Source: Xanthomonas vesicatoria ATCC 35937 (lineage in GTDB: Bacteria; Pseudomonadota; Gammaproteobacteria; Xanthomonadales; Xanthomonadaceae). Taken from it: a stretch of DNA of 64,000 nucleotides. Positions 1 to 9,428 of this stretch are shown here, one piece after another. How positions within the stretch are numbered: the stretch's first letter is position 1; each line of letters begins with the position of its first letter. The position numbers were made by a program, and so were the translations under genes. The stretch lies in contig NZ_CP018725.1 of assembly GCF_001908725.1 (NCBI RefSeq), positions 4,216,001-4,280,000 of the forward strand. The letters are read 5' to 3'. The notes under the pieces were generated by a model. It did not search any database, had not been told where the DNA came from, and was given only the letters and a program-made list of their open reading frames with translations.

Positions 1-119
1 CACGCAGTGGCAAGCAGATCACAGCGCGATTTGTTAGTGGGGACATCGGCGAACTACGTCCAGTTGAAGGCGTCGAACGGCCTTGGCAATGCGACGTGCT
101 GATCGAGTACCTGCGATGA
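1..119 (+). CDS. Phage tail protein, C-terminal fragment cut by window start
   Basis: Codons read from position 3 give 38 residues ending WQCDVLIEYLR and a TGA at 117-119. That TGA overlaps the next start codon as ATGA. The same four-base coupling is used by the following tail genes, so this is the end of the gene before the DUF1833 gene in the tail operon. Only the C-terminus is visible and the family cannot be named. In lambda-like phages this position is taken by a minor tail protein gene downstream of the tape measure. Confidence 0.6.
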   Translation, partial: RSGKQITARFVSGDIGELRPVEGVERPWQCDVLIEYLR

Positions 120-577
120 GCACCTTCATGGAGCGCCGCCAGCGCGTGACCGACACGGACGGCCCGCTTGAGCTGCTGGAGATGACGGCGCCATCGTTTG
201 GCGCGGTCCTGCGCATCGCCAACGACACGCAGGATTGGGTGAGCAACGGGAACACCTACATCGGATATCCGTTTCGCTTTACACCGCCAACGGATGCGGC
301 AGGGCAGACGCCTCGTGCGCAGCTTGAGGTAGACAACGTTGGGCGCGGCATCACCGAAGACCTTGAGCGCATGCAGCCGAACGAGACGGTGATGTGCCGT
401 GTCCTGATTACGGACCGCGCGCAGCCAGACGTGATCGCGCGGCGGTTCTACCTGCCGCTGACGCAGGTGCGCGCAGCTGGCCCGCTGATCACCGCGCAAA
501 TCGGAGTCGACTTCTTCATGCGCCAGCAGGCGGTGAAGCTACGCGCGAACCCGCACGTGCTACCTGGGATCTTCTGA
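116..577 (+). CDS. DUF1833 family phage tail protein
   Basis: A 153-residue protein of the DUF1833 type, found in the minor-tail cluster between the tape measure and the NlpC/P60 gene of many siphoviruses of Gram-negative hosts. The ATG at 116 (MSTFMERR) is chosen over the upstream in-frame ATG at 83 because it gives the ATGA overlap with the preceding gene. Its own stop overlaps the next start in the same way. No catalytic motif is seen, and a structural role at the tail tip is inferred from family and position. Confidence 0.8.
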   Translation: MSTFMERRQRVTDTDGPLELLEMTAPSFGAVLRIANDTQDWVSNGNTYIGYPFRFTPPTDAAGQTPRAQLEVDNVGRGITEDLERMQPNETVMCRVLITDRAQPDVIARRFYLPLTQVRAAGPLITAQIGVDFFMRQQAVKLRANPHVLPGIF

Positions 578-969
578 TGCGGGCGCGTGAGGTTGAGCGT
601 TTCCTCAACATCCCATACGACGCAGACACCTACGACTGCGCCGACCTGGTGGCGCAGGTGCAGCGCGAGCTGTTCGGGCGGGAGGTGCAGATGCCGGCGC
701 GGCGCCCTCGCGGTGCAGAGGGGCAGGTGGTGCTCGGCGAATTGTCTCGCGCGTATGCAGCACCCACGGCCACGCCGGTCGACGGCGACCTGGTGCTGAT
801 GTTCGACAAGGGGCAGAGCCGGCCCGGACACGTCGGCGTCTTCTTCTACCTGGCCCACGAGGGCTGGGTGCTTCATACAACCAGCGCGCTCGGCAGTAGC
901 TGGCTGCACCGCGTGCGCGAGCTGCCGGATTACGGCGCAAGGATCGAGGGGTATTACACATGGGTCTGA
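577..969 (+). CDS. NlpC/P60 (C40) family tail-associated peptidase
   Basis: A 130-residue protein with the cysteine-peptidase layout: a YDCADLV motif with candidate nucleophile Cys21 and an SRPGHVGVF motif with candidate His85. His100 or a neighbouring residue would complete the active site. Members of this family sit at the tail tip next to gene J (lambda K-like) and are thought to cut peptidoglycan peptides during DNA entry. The start is coupled to the preceding gene by ATGA, and the 3' end overlaps the tip protein gene by 10 bp. Function is by family; the motifs are seen directly. Confidence 0.85.
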   Translation: MRAREVERFLNIPYDADTYDCADLVAQVQRELFGREVQMPARRPRGAEGQVVLGELSRAYAAPTATPVDGDLVLMFDKGQSRPGHVGVFFYLAHEGWVLHTTSALGSSWLHRVRELPDYGARIEGYYTWV

Positions 970-3900
970 TGACCACGCCTGCGAGCAAGGGCCAGCTGGT
1001 GCTGACGCCGCACCCGGTCACGCTGGAAGGGCAGCGCCACATTGCAATGGATCTGCAGCCGGGTGAGCGCCTGTGCGATTTCCTGCACCGGCACGTGATC
1101 GACCTGGATCAGAGCGAATGGACAGTGTCGATCGGCGGCCGCGTGGTCCCGCGCCACCTGTGGGCCTACGTCTATCCGAAGGACCGCCAAGTCATCGAGG
1201 TGCGCGGCGCAGTCGGCCGGAATGCACTGTACATCGTTGCGATGGCGGCGTTGATCTATTTCACGGGCGGCGCGGGTGCGACGTGGGCTGCTGGTTTGGG
1301 TACCACTGGCGCTGCTGTGGCCTACACGGCTGCGTTTGTGGTCGGTTCAATCGTCATCAACAAGGTGCTCGGGCCCAAAGTCGAAAGCCCGGCGGGACCA
1401 AGCGCCGCGGGCACCGTCTACAGCTTAGGTGCGCCGCGCAACCGCATGCGCCCCTATGAGCCGCTGGGCCTGCTGTTCGGCCGCACCCGCATCGCGCCCG
1501 ACATCGCCAGCAAGCCCTACACCTGGTATGAGGGCGACGATCAGTACATCGGCATGGTGCTGACGCCGGGTATCGGTGTGGGCCGCGTGGGCACGTTCTC
1601 GAACGCCGACACGCCGCTGTCGAGCTATGAAGGTGTGAGCGTTTACCACTCCGGCTATAGCCAGATGCCGGATGAGACCATTCCGCTATATAGCAACGTC
1701 GATACCACCGACGGTGGCGAGCTGCCGGATACGGCCGACTTCGTCACCCGCACCACCAGCGCCGACACCGTACGTATCCAGATCAACCTGGAATACGTGC
1801 TGGGCGGCGTAGGCACCTCGGGCAAGGCCTACAACGTTTCCGACACCGTGCAGGTGCAGTACGCGCCTGCGGGCACTGGCATCTGGGCCACGCTGGCTAC
1901 GCAGATGTTCACTGGCGACAAGCTGGACGTCAGTAAGCGCGCAACCGTTTCGGCAGATGTGGCCAAGGGCCAGTACGACGTGCGCGTGCGCATCCTGGGT
2001 CAGGGCAACTACACGGGCGACAACACCCAGCGCAACGACTTCCAGTGGTCGACCATGGGGAGCGTGCAGGCCGACACCGCGACCTACGCCGGCATATCGC
2101 GGGACGCCGTCATCATGAAGGCGACCGGCCAGCTCAATGGTCAACCTGACGAGCTCCGCTACGAAGCCATAGCCGCACCGATCCCGCTGTGGCGTAACGG
2201 CACTTGGGTGAGCGAGGAAACCAGCAACAACGGGGCGCACATCCTCAAGTACGCCCGCGGCTATTACGACCGAGACGGCAAGCTCATTGCCGGCATGGGC
2301 AAGAGCGATGAGGAAATCGATATCGAGTCGCTGCAGGGCTTTATGGCGCACTGCGAAGCGAATGGCTACACCTACGACTACTGGCTGACGGAGGAGCGCA
2401 GCCACGACGAGGTGCTGCAGGCTATCGCCCTGGCCGGCATGGGGCAAACCACCTGGGCCGGCGGTCGCCTTTCGGTGGTGTGGGCAGCCGACGACCAGCC
2501 GCTCTCGGGGGTCGTCAACATGGCCGAGATGAAGAAGGGCAGCTTCAGCGTGGATTACACGCTGGCCAGCGCGGCCGACGGCATCGAGTACAGCTATTTC
2601 GACAGCACCACCAACAAGGTCGAGACCCTGCGCGTGCCGGCGCCGGGCGTGGAGATCATGCTCAACCCGGCGCGCCTAACCGGTGAGGGCATTGGCCGTG
2701 AGGCGCATGCGGTCGAGATGGCGCGTTACCACCTCGCGCAGAGCTTGTTCCAGTACAAGGACATCGGCTTTGCCCAGGATCTGCAGTACCTGTCCTATCG
2801 CCGCATGTCCATGCTGTCGATCTCGCACGACCTCACGCAGTGGGGCTTCGGCGGGCGCATCGTCGCGGCAGAGCGTAGCGCGCTGCTGGGCACAGTCACG
2901 CTGACGCTGGACGAGCCGGTACCGCCGCCGGACGCGCGCAGCGCGTTCATCGGCCTGCGCATCCCAGGCGAGGCGGTCTATCGCACGTTCCGTGTGCGCA
3001 GCTTCGCTGAGGCGACGGACACCATCCAGTTGGTCGAGGAATGGCCGGATGACGCGCCGTTGCCCGGGGAGGGCTATGCGGATTCGATGGTGCAGGGCGG
3101 CTGGCAGGACAACCCGGCGCATGACACGGTTTGGATCTACGACTTCAAGGCCACGCCGGGGCTGCGTGTGCGCGTGGTGGCGATCGAGCCGGAGGGCGAT
3201 CTGAAAGGCGCCAGCATTAGCGTAGTGCCGGAAGACGCAAGGTTCTGGATTTTCGTCAAGACTGGCCAGTACATTCGGCCAGAGAGCGGCTCATCGCTGG
3301 CCACACGCCCGATCGTCAGCAACCTGGCGATCGGCGAGGACCAGATCACCACCGGCGACGTTACCGCCACGGACCTGGTGGCCACCTTCGACATCAGCGG
3401 GCCATTCGATCACGCGGCGGTGTATGCCTCGGCGTCCGATGGCAGCGGTGAGCTGGTGGAAGTGGCACAGACGCGCACCCGCACAGCGCGGTGGCGTATT
3501 CCGCGCGCCGGCACCTACACCATCAACGTGCGCCCCTTCGGTCCGGAGGGGCAGATGGGCGTGGGCGCCTCGCTGATCTACACGACCATCGGCGCCGACG
3601 CGCCGCCGGTGAACTACGACCTGTTCGATGTTGAGGAGATCTCCGGCGGCATCCGGCGCTACACCTGGGGCTTCTGGAACGACACCATCCAGTCGGCCAA
3701 CCTGGCCGGCGCAGAGATCCGCTACACCCAGGCGCCGGAGCAGGGCGCGCCGATGCCGGCGTGGGAGGCCATGACGCCGGTCGGGGACAGCGGCTACCAC
3801 ACCGGCGCATTCGACTCGCCCATCCCGTCCTCGGGCAAGTGGACGTTCGCCATCCGCGCGCGCAACACCAACGGCACGCTGTCGTTGGCTGCTAAGTACG

Positions 3901-5564
3901 TCACCAAGACGCTGGGCAAGAACCTGGGCGAGCTGCAGGAGGAGATGCAGCAGGCGATCAATCAGACCACCGAAGAGGTCCGGCAGGGCTTCCTGGAGGC
4001 CGCGGCACGCGACCGGCAGATCGCCGAGGCCGCACTGGCGGCAGCCAACAAGGCACGTGAGGACGCGATTGCACACGCAGACGCGCTCAACGCTGCTTTG
4101 GGCGATCTGGTCAACGCGGACGAGTGGACCTCCACGAGCTCATATCCCGCGGGCGACTTCGTGCGCTACGACGGCCGACTGTATCGGGCGCTCGTGGCCA
4201 ACTCCGGTGTGGTGCCGCCCGGCAACGCTGCCACTTGGCAGAACGTCGGCAACTACGCGAGCGCGGGCGAGGCGATGGCCGCTGCAGTCGACATGGCGAC
4301 GCAGACGGCGAACAACTTGGCGGCCGAGGTCACCCGGCTATCAGGGGTGATTGCCCGCCTACCTGCGGGCGACGGGCAGCTGGCACCATCCGCATGGGTT
4401 TCGGAGGGATTTGCGGCACTGACGAGTGCAGACACTGCGATAGGCCGGCGCGTCGGCACTGTAGAGGGCCGCATGCCGGCCGGTAGCGGTGCCCTCGAGA
4501 CAGCGGCAAGAGTCACAGCAGTGGATGAGGCGGCGGTGCGGCGCGACGAGGCGATGGCGCAGCGGGTTGGCGTGGTGGAGGGTCGCATGCCAGCCGGAAG
4601 CGGCGGGCTTGCGACCTCCGCGAGCGTCACTTCTGTGGAGCAGGCCAGTGTTACCCGTGACCAGGCGCTGGGGCAGCGGCTCGACACGACCAACGCCGCA
4701 GTTGCTGGCAAAGCGGAGACCGCGGCTCTCAACGCGCTGAGCTCGCAGGTGCAGCAGGTAGGCAACCAGGCCAACGCCACCAGCACCGCGCTCACGGCCG
4801 TGGTGGCGAAGACGAACATCAACGCCAACATGCTGCGTAATCCAACGTGGGCACGCGGCAGCCAGGCGTGGACCCTCCCGCCGGGGGCCGCGCTTTTCAA
4901 TCGGCCAGACTTCGGACCCTATTTCGGCCTGGCCGCATCGAGCGGTGGCGCTGCTGCCGAGCAGTCGGTGAACGCATCTGCCGGCATCTACACGCTGTCG
5001 TCCGATATCTGGAAAGACAGCGGCTCTGGCGTCGGGCGGATTGAGGTTGCCGCGCATGGCGCGTCCGGGTTGATCGGGTCAGTCACTGTTTTTGCTGACT
5101 CGGGTAGTTGGGCGGCATGGAAGAGGTTTCAGATCAGTATCAATGCTCCGTCCGGCACAACCCGGCTTGCCTGCCGCTTTATCGCAGAAAACAGTCCGGG
5201 CAGCACCTACTTCCGGCGCGCCAAGCTGGAGCCGGGGCTGGTTGCAACGATGTGGACCGATGACACATCGGTGGTTGACCAGGCTTCTGCAAGGCAATCG
5301 CTCGAGGCTCGGATGACCGTCAACGAGAACGGCATGGCCAGCTACTACGCCTCGTATACCTGGGCACTCGACGTCAGCAATAAGGTGATCGGCATGCGCT
5401 CTTTCAACAATGGGTTTATCGGCAAGATCACTTTTTCAGCAGATGTGGTGGAGATCATCGGCGCCACGCCAGGTGGCGGCCGCAATGAGTTCGTCGGCGG
5501 GAAGTTCTACGCCTACGCGCCCAACGGCCGCCGCGTGGTTGCCCTCGGGTATGGAGTGACATGA
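960..5564 (+). CDS. Host-specificity tail tip protein J (TipJ family)
   Basis: A 1534-residue central tail-fibre/tip protein, the expected receptor-binding determinant. The N-terminal 140 residues contain a hydrophobic Ala/Gly-rich stretch (about 88-137), as in lambda J relatives. Conserved J-type domains and a fibronectin-like region follow, then a coiled-coil helix (about 988-1045) and a small chitin-binding-like module with the DEWTS, YPAGDFVRY and WQNVG signatures (about 1050-1100). Next come three degenerate 37-residue repeats (about 1128-1240) and a C-terminal beta-rich domain resembling DUF1983. The start at 960 follows a GAGG-type ribosome site; an in-frame ATG at 969 would restore ATGA coupling but lies too far from it. 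Confidence 0.9.
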   Translation: MGLMTTPASKGQLVLTPHPVTLEGQRHIAMDLQPGERLCDFLHRHVIDLDQSEWTVSIGGRVVPRHLWAYVYPKDRQVIEVRGAVGRNALYIVAMAALIYFTGGAGATWAAGLGTTGAAVAYTAAFVVGSIVINKVLGPKVESPAGPSAAGTVYSLGAPRNRMRPYEPLGLLFGRTRIAPDIASKPYTWYEGDDQYIGMVLTPGIGVGRVGTFSNADTPLSSYEGVSVYHSGYSQMPDETIPLYSNVDTTDGGELPDTADFVTRTTSADTVRIQINLEYVLGGVGTSGKAYNVSDTVQVQYAPAGTGIWATLATQMFTGDKLDVSKRATVSADVAKGQYDVRVRILGQGNYTGDNTQRNDFQWSTMGSVQADTATYAGISRDAVIMKATGQLNGQPDELRYEAIAAPIPLWRNGTWVSEETSNNGAHILKYARGYYDRDGKLIAGMGKSDEEIDIESLQGFMAHCEANGYTYDYWLTEERSHDEVLQAIALAGMGQTTWAGGRLSVVWAADDQPLSGVVNMAEMKKGSFSVDYTLASAADGIEYSYFDSTTNKVETLRVPAPGVEIMLNPARLTGEGIGREAHAVEMARYHLAQSLFQYKDIGFAQDLQYLSYRRMSMLSISHDLTQWGFGGRIVAAERSALLGTVTLTLDEPVPPPDARSAFIGLRIPGEAVYRTFRVRSFAEATDTIQLVEEWPDDAPLPGEGYADSMVQGGWQDNPAHDTVWIYDFKATPGLRVRVVAIEPEGDLKGASISVVPEDARFWIFVKTGQYIRPESGSSLATRPIVSNLAIGEDQITTGDVTATDLVATFDISGPFDHAAVYASASDGSGELVEVAQTRTRTARWRIPRAGTYTINVRPFGPEGQMGVGASLIYTTIGADAPPVNYDLFDVEEISGGIRRYTWGFWNDTIQSANLAGAEIRYTQAPEQGAPMPAWEAMTPVGDSGYHTGAFDSPIPSSGKWTFAIRARNTNGTLSLAAKYVTKTLGKNLGELQEEMQQAINQTTEEVRQGFLEAAARDRQIAEAALAAANKAREDAIAHADALNAALGDLVNADEWTSTSSYPAGDFVRYDGRLYRALVANSGVVPPGNAATWQNVGNYASAGEAMAAAVDMATQTANNLAAEVTRLSGVIARLPAGDGQLAPSAWVSEGFAALTSADTAIGRRVGTVEGRMPAGSGALETAARVTAVDEAAVRRDEAMAQRVGVVEGRMPAGSGGLATSASVTSVEQASVTRDQALGQRLDTTNAAVAGKAETAALNALSSQVQQVGNQANATSTALTAVVAKTNINANMLRNPTWARGSQAWTLPPGAALFNRPDFGPYFGLAASSGGAAAEQSVNASAGIYTLSSDIWKDSGSGVGRIEVAAHGASGLIGSVTVFADSGSWAAWKRFQISINAPSGTTRLACRFIAENSPGSTYFRRAKLEPGLVATMWTDDTSVVDQASARQSLEARMTVNENGMASYYASYTWALDVSNKVIGMRSFNNGFIGKITFSADVVEIIGATPGGGRNEFVGGKFYAYAPNGRRVVALGYGVT

Positions 5565-5872
5565 CAAACGTCCTGATCATCAACGACGCCGATACCGGCG
5601 TCGTGCTGCTGCAGGTGACCGATCAGCCCGACTCGGACCTGCTAACGCAGCACATGGGGGCGATCACGATTGCCAGCGGCAGCAATGGATCTGTGCCAGT
5701 GCCGGTCACAGGGAGCGCCAACCAGCTGTACTACTGGTTTGTGGCAGATAGCAGCGCGGGGAACGCGCTGCTACCGATCTTGAGCGACAACGGCAATGCG
5801 ATCAGCTGGAGCTCGCCTGACTCTGGCAATACCGCCCGCGCCGGCGGCACCCTGTTCTACGGGAGGTTTTGA
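5561..5872 (+). CDS. Small phage tail-region protein, unknown function
   Basis: A 103-residue protein without cysteines and rich in Ser, Asp and Gly (NDADTG, ASGSNGS, SSPDSGN), with the composition of a small beta-rich virion protein. It overlaps both neighbours by ATGA, so it is translated as part of the tail operon directly after gene J. I do not recognise a named family. A distal tail or fibre accessory role is suggested only by position. No membrane segment or signal peptide is seen. Confidence 0.75.
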   Translation: MTNVLIINDADTGVVLLQVTDQPDSDLLTQHMGAITIASGSNGSVPVPVTGSANQLYYWFVADSSAGNALLPILSDNGNAISWSSPDSGNTARAGGTLFYGRF

Positions 5873-6549
5873 TGGCCTATGCAATCTTCGAGGCCGGTCC
5901 GAACCGAGTAGTGATATCCGAAACGTGGAAGAACCTGGCGATGGCGTCGAAACAAACGATCACGCCCGCCGGCAGTGGCGTGCTCAAGACATGGAGCCTG
6001 ACCGTTGCCGGCACCAATCCAGTTCTTGCGTTTTTGGGTGAAAGCAACGCCGCGCTTGCAACGCGAACACAGAGCGGGAACAGCTTCACGTTCACCGGCT
6101 TTACCACCAGCGGAAGCTTTACCGCCTACGTCTTCGACGAGCCGAACTTTGGGCGCCGAGACTACCTGGTGATTACCAATCCCGACACCAATGAGGTGCA
6201 TTTCGATGCGACCCTCAAGTACATGAAAGTGCGCGGGCTGCTGCAGGGCAATGCCAATCAAGGCGGGTCGATCACCCTTCCTGCAGGTCGCACATACGCG
6301 GCGCTTGCTGGATCGGCAGGCAACATCATGCTGGCCGTCGGTGGCGTCGTTGGCGGCGGGCCGCAATGGCTGATCAGCGTGGTGTGGCGCAAGGGAGTCG
6401 TCAACATCAACGGCAATGTTGCCAGCATCAGTGCAATCGATACCGGCAACTTTTCCCAAACGGGCGCGAATGGAACCCCATTCCCTGCTCCTGGCCAGTA
6501 CGGCCAGCCCTGGGTGCGCGCCCCCATCCTCGACGTTACTGGATACTGA
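5872..6549 (+). CDS. Phage distal tail protein, unknown function
   Basis: A 225-residue protein beginning MAYAIFEAGPNR. The ATG overlaps the previous stop. Sequence is beta-rich with many Thr, Ser and Gly and no cysteine, which fits a virion structural part. It lies between two other small genes downstream of the tip protein, where receptor-binding accessory proteins of this phage type are usually encoded. No enzymatic motif is seen and no family is recognised. Confidence 0.75.
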   Translation: MAYAIFEAGPNRVVISETWKNLAMASKQTITPAGSGVLKTWSLTVAGTNPVLAFLGESNAALATRTQSGNSFTFTGFTTSGSFTAYVFDEPNFGRRDYLVITNPDTNEVHFDATLKYMKVRGLLQGNANQGGSITLPAGRTYAALAGSAGNIMLAVGGVVGGGPQWLISVVWRKGVVNINGNVASISAIDTGNFSQTGANGTPFPAPGQYGQPWVRAPILDVTGY

Positions 6550-6551
6550 TC

Positions 6552-7205
6552 ATGCTCATCAGCGAAAACCCCACCTTCGGCACGGAGACCCGGATCGTGT
6601 CGCCGCGGATCGAGATCCGATGGGACCCGGCCACGAACGATGGCTCAGTCGAGTTCCACCTCGAGCAGATCACCACAAAGCCGCATCCCGATGGCTGGAC
6701 GCAGACGCTGGAGCGCTTTTTTCTGCGCGTGCTCACCGTGCAGATTAGCGACCTGATCGGCCGCAGCTACGAGACCACCGCGCCCGCGACGACCGAAGTC
6801 GACCCGGCCACCGGGCAGTCCATCAAAGTCCCTGGCGAGACTGTCACCGAGCCCGGTGTGCATCTGTTGCTCGGCATCAAGGCAGCCACCCGCGCGGCCT
6901 ACGATGCAAACGTGGCCGCGGCCGCCACCGAAGCAGATCCGATCGCGCGGCACATCACCATCATCTGGAACCCAATCAACGACACCGGAAATGTGACCTT
7001 CCAGGTGGAGGACCGAGGCGCTACCCTGGGGGTCTTGGCCGAGTCGATCACTGATCTGGTTGCGCCCGTATACGTGATCCGATACCCCGGCGCTCCAACG
7101 TCACGCACGCTGCAGGGATGGAAGCTGCAGGCACTCATCAAGGCTGCGACCAACGCCGCCATTTCCACAAGCCTGGCGCCCGCCAAGCTATTGGCAGAAG
7201 CCTAA
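6552..7205 (+). CDS. Phage tail-region protein, unknown function
   Basis: A 217-residue protein beginning MLISENPTFG, two bases after the previous stop and last of the co-directional tail genes. It contains two loosely similar halves, each with an IEIRWDP or ITIIWNP strand followed by a VEFHLE or VTFQVE strand, suggesting an internal duplication of a beta-sandwich unit. I do not recognise the family. The ATG at 6552 is preferred over an upstream in-frame start because that start would overlap the previous gene by about 180 bases. Confidence 0.75.
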   Translation: MLISENPTFGTETRIVSPRIEIRWDPATNDGSVEFHLEQITTKPHPDGWTQTLERFFLRVLTVQISDLIGRSYETTAPATTEVDPATGQSIKVPGETVTEPGVHLLLGIKAATRAAYDANVAAAATEADPIARHITIIWNPINDTGNVTFQVEDRGATLGVLAESITDLVAPVYVIRYPGAPTSRTLQGWKLQALIKAATNAAISTSLAPAKLLAEA

Positions 7206-7348
7206 ACAGGGCGCTGGACGTGCAGCTGTTACTGCACGCCCAGCGCCGCAACACAGGTGTTCTCACCACCTGGCATTGGCCAAGACCCTGCACCCTCGCG
7301 AGAGCGGACGCAGTGTCGGCTACCGACATCGCAAATGCTGAGAAACCT

Positions 7349-8143
7349 ATGACCCGACCCATGATTCCCTGGCCGGGCGGCAAGCGCCGCCTGATCAAGC
7401 ACCTTTATCCCCACTTCCCCGCCCACGAGACCTATGTCGAAGTCTTCGCCGGCGGCGCGGCCGCGCTCTTGATGCGGCCACGTCCAGCACCCCTGGAGGT
7501 GCTCAACGACATCAACAGCGATTTGGTCTGCATGTACCGCTGCGTGCGGCATCACCTCGACGAGTTCGTGCGCATGTTCCGCTGGTCGCTGGTGTCCCGC
7601 CAGATGTTCGAGTGGGCGCAGATGGAACATCCCGAGACCCTCACCGACATCCAGCGTGCCGCCCGGTTCTACTACCTCCAGAAGCTAGCCTTCGGTGGCA
7701 AGATCGAAGGTCAGACCTTCGGTGTCGTAGCCAGCGGCCTGGGGCCGCGACTGAATCTGCTACGGATCGAAGAGGAGCTGAGTGCCGTGCACCTGCGCCT
7801 AGCCAACGTCGTCATTGAACGGCTCCCGTGGCACGAATGCATCGGCCGCTATGATCGGCCGGAGACGTTGTTCTACCTAGACCCGCCTTATTGGCAGACC
7901 GAGGGCTATGGCGTTGAATTTTCATTTTCAGAGTACGAACGGATGGCCGATCTAATGCGATCTAGTCGCGGCAAGATTGTCGTGTCGCTGAACGACCATA
8001 CAGATATCAGGCGAGTGTTCGCGGGCTTCGAGATGGTGCCGCTGCAGGTGAACTACACCATCGGGAGCGCAGGCACTCGCGACAGGCAGTTTGGAGAGCT
8101 GATCATCAAATCGTGGGACGACAGCGGTACCACGCTGTTTTGA
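7349..8143 (+). CDS. DNA adenine methylase (Dam-like, D12 class)
   Basis: A 264-residue N6-adenine methyltransferase. The N-terminal PWPGGKRRL and EVFAGGAAALL motifs correspond to the SAM-binding region of the D12 class, and DPPY at about residues 178-181 is the catalytic motif. Length is typical of Dam and phage Dam-like enzymes. It lies 143 bp beyond the tail genes on the same strand, a usual place for a phage-carried accessory gene. Phage methylases of this class commonly protect phage DNA from host restriction or alter regulation. The site (GATC or other) cannot be read from sequence alone. Confidence 0.88.
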   Translation: MTRPMIPWPGGKRRLIKHLYPHFPAHETYVEVFAGGAAALLMRPRPAPLEVLNDINSDLVCMYRCVRHHLDEFVRMFRWSLVSRQMFEWAQMEHPETLTDIQRAARFYYLQKLAFGGKIEGQTFGVVASGLGPRLNLLRIEEELSAVHLRLANVVIERLPWHECIGRYDRPETLFYLDPPYWQTEGYGVEFSFSEYERMADLMRSSRGKIVVSLNDHTDIRRVFAGFEMVPLQVNYTIGSAGTRDRQFGELIIKSWDDSGTTLF

Positions 8144-8285
8144 TGGACGCATGTCGGCTGCTTGAACTACGAAAGGGTGCGACTTGCAACGGAACTCGTC
8201 TTTAACGGGGAGCCAAGGTGCGGGATTACTTGCTTTTCGGCGCCCGCTGAGCGTTACGATGACTCTTTAATGGACTGGACCTTCA

Positions 8286-8642
8286 ATGAAAGCACTTCTG
8301 ATGACCACGGTTGTCCTTATCCTGGCTGGCTGCGCGTCTTACTCTGAGAGACAGGCGGAAGCTCCCTGGTTCACTATGACTAGTGATCGATCAGCTACTG
8401 AACTTGAGCAGTGCGTTGCCCCCAAACTACGGGAAATTGCACCGCGAATAACAGGAGCACCCGATGGTGAGTCGGTGGTCTATGCAGTCGTAGCCGACCC
8501 CGCAGTTCTAGGCACTATTACGTTGAAACCCTCAACGCAAGGCTCCATCGCCGAAATTAGAAGCGTAATTAAGGGTGGGAATTTTAAAAAAATAAGGATT
8601 GCACTTGAGGAGTGCAAGTCGAAATACATCTTGCTGCGCTAA
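8286..8642 (+). CDS. Putative lipoprotein, prophage cargo
   Basis: A 118-residue protein with a signal peptide ending in a lipobox (LILAGC, Cys16), so it is predicted to be lipidated and membrane-anchored. Two further cysteines (ECVAP-type QCVAP and EECKS) could form a disulphide. The coding sequence is clearly less GC-rich than its neighbours, pointing to a different origin. Position after the methylase suggests a lysogenic-conversion gene, but no known superinfection-exclusion family is recognised. Confidence 0.65.
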   Translation: MKALLMTTVVLILAGCASYSERQAEAPWFTMTSDRSATELEQCVAPKLREIAPRITGAPDGESVVYAVVADPAVLGTITLKPSTQGSIAEIRSVIKGGNFKKIRIALEECKSKYILLR

Positions 8643-8929
8643 GAGCGACTCGCGTTGAATCTATGGCTGGAGAAGGCGAGGTGGACGCATCGAAGACAGG
8701 TGCTTGCGTCGAAGTCCGAACTGGCTGGGGCGGAAGCTCTGTAGGTCAAGTCATAACGTGGAACTCCTAACCGTTGGAGTCCTACAAGTAATGAGGTGCA
8801 TTCCTACAGGGTCCTGTTACTTTTTCCTATTTTTAGCAGCCGCACATCGATACAAACTTTAGATGCCGGACGCGGCGCCATGATGGCCGCTCAACCCGCG
8901 TGGCGCCTGAGCAGCGCCCAGCCGGCGCC

Positions 8930-9133
8930 CTATACGTAACCCCTAAGGTCGTCGTGTGTGAGCACGCCCAGGCGATGACCCCAGGACGAAACCAGCTCGA
9001 CAATGGCGGTCGCCTCAAACGGGAATGCATGCAGCAGCTCCGCTTCGAACTGATTGAGTACTTCCAGCGGTTCGGACGCGCACGCCAGCCGCTGCTGCAG
9101 TTGTTCGAAGAGGCTGGGCTTAGGCGTGTCCAT
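8930..9133 (-). CDS. Small hypothetical protein, divergent from next gene
   Basis: A 67-residue protein beginning MDTPKPSLFEQL, read leftward. A longer in-frame start exists at 9430 but would cover the oppositely oriented gene at 9195-9419, so the ATG at 9133 is chosen. The sequence looks like a compact helical protein with alternating Leu, Glu and Ala and no membrane segment. Divergent spacing of 61 bp to the next gene leaves room for back-to-back promoters. No family is recognised. Confidence 0.45.
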   Translation of the reverse strand: MDTPKPSLFEQLQQRLACASEPLEVLNQFEAELLHAFPFEATAIVELVSSWGHRLGVLTHDDLRGYV

Positions 9134-9194
9134 GGATCTCAGTCTACGGCGCCTCGTCTCAAGCGGTGAGACGCCCCGGCCGATACTGGCCAGC

Positions 9195-9419
9195 ATGGAC
9201 AGATCCGAACTGCGAACCCACTTAGAGCACCTCGATGCCGCGGTGTCTGCGCTCCTGAAGAGCAGCCCCGACCGCTGCCACTTTTGGCAGGCCTTCGCCG
9301 GCATGGCCGACGTGATCGAGGACGGCGCCGTCACGGGGGACGATGCCCAATTCGTGTCCCGGCGGCTCGACGAGATCCTGGCTTGGCATGGCCTGGAAAA
9401 CGGCGACCGCGACTGCTGA
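9195..9419 (+). CDS. Small hypothetical protein upstream of SRAP gene
   Basis: A 74-residue acidic protein beginning MDRSELRTHLEH, ending nine bases before the SRAP gene, so probably cotranscribed with it. It appears mostly helical and contains a single His-Cys-His cluster (RCHFW) without an obvious metal-binding pattern. Longer starts at 9132 or 9054 exist but would overlap the divergent gene. I do not recognise the family. Confidence 0.55.
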   Translation: MDRSELRTHLEHLDAAVSALLKSSPDRCHFWQAFAGMADVIEDGAVTGDDAQFVSRRLDEILAWHGLENGDRDC

Positions 9420-9428
9420 GGGGCTGCC

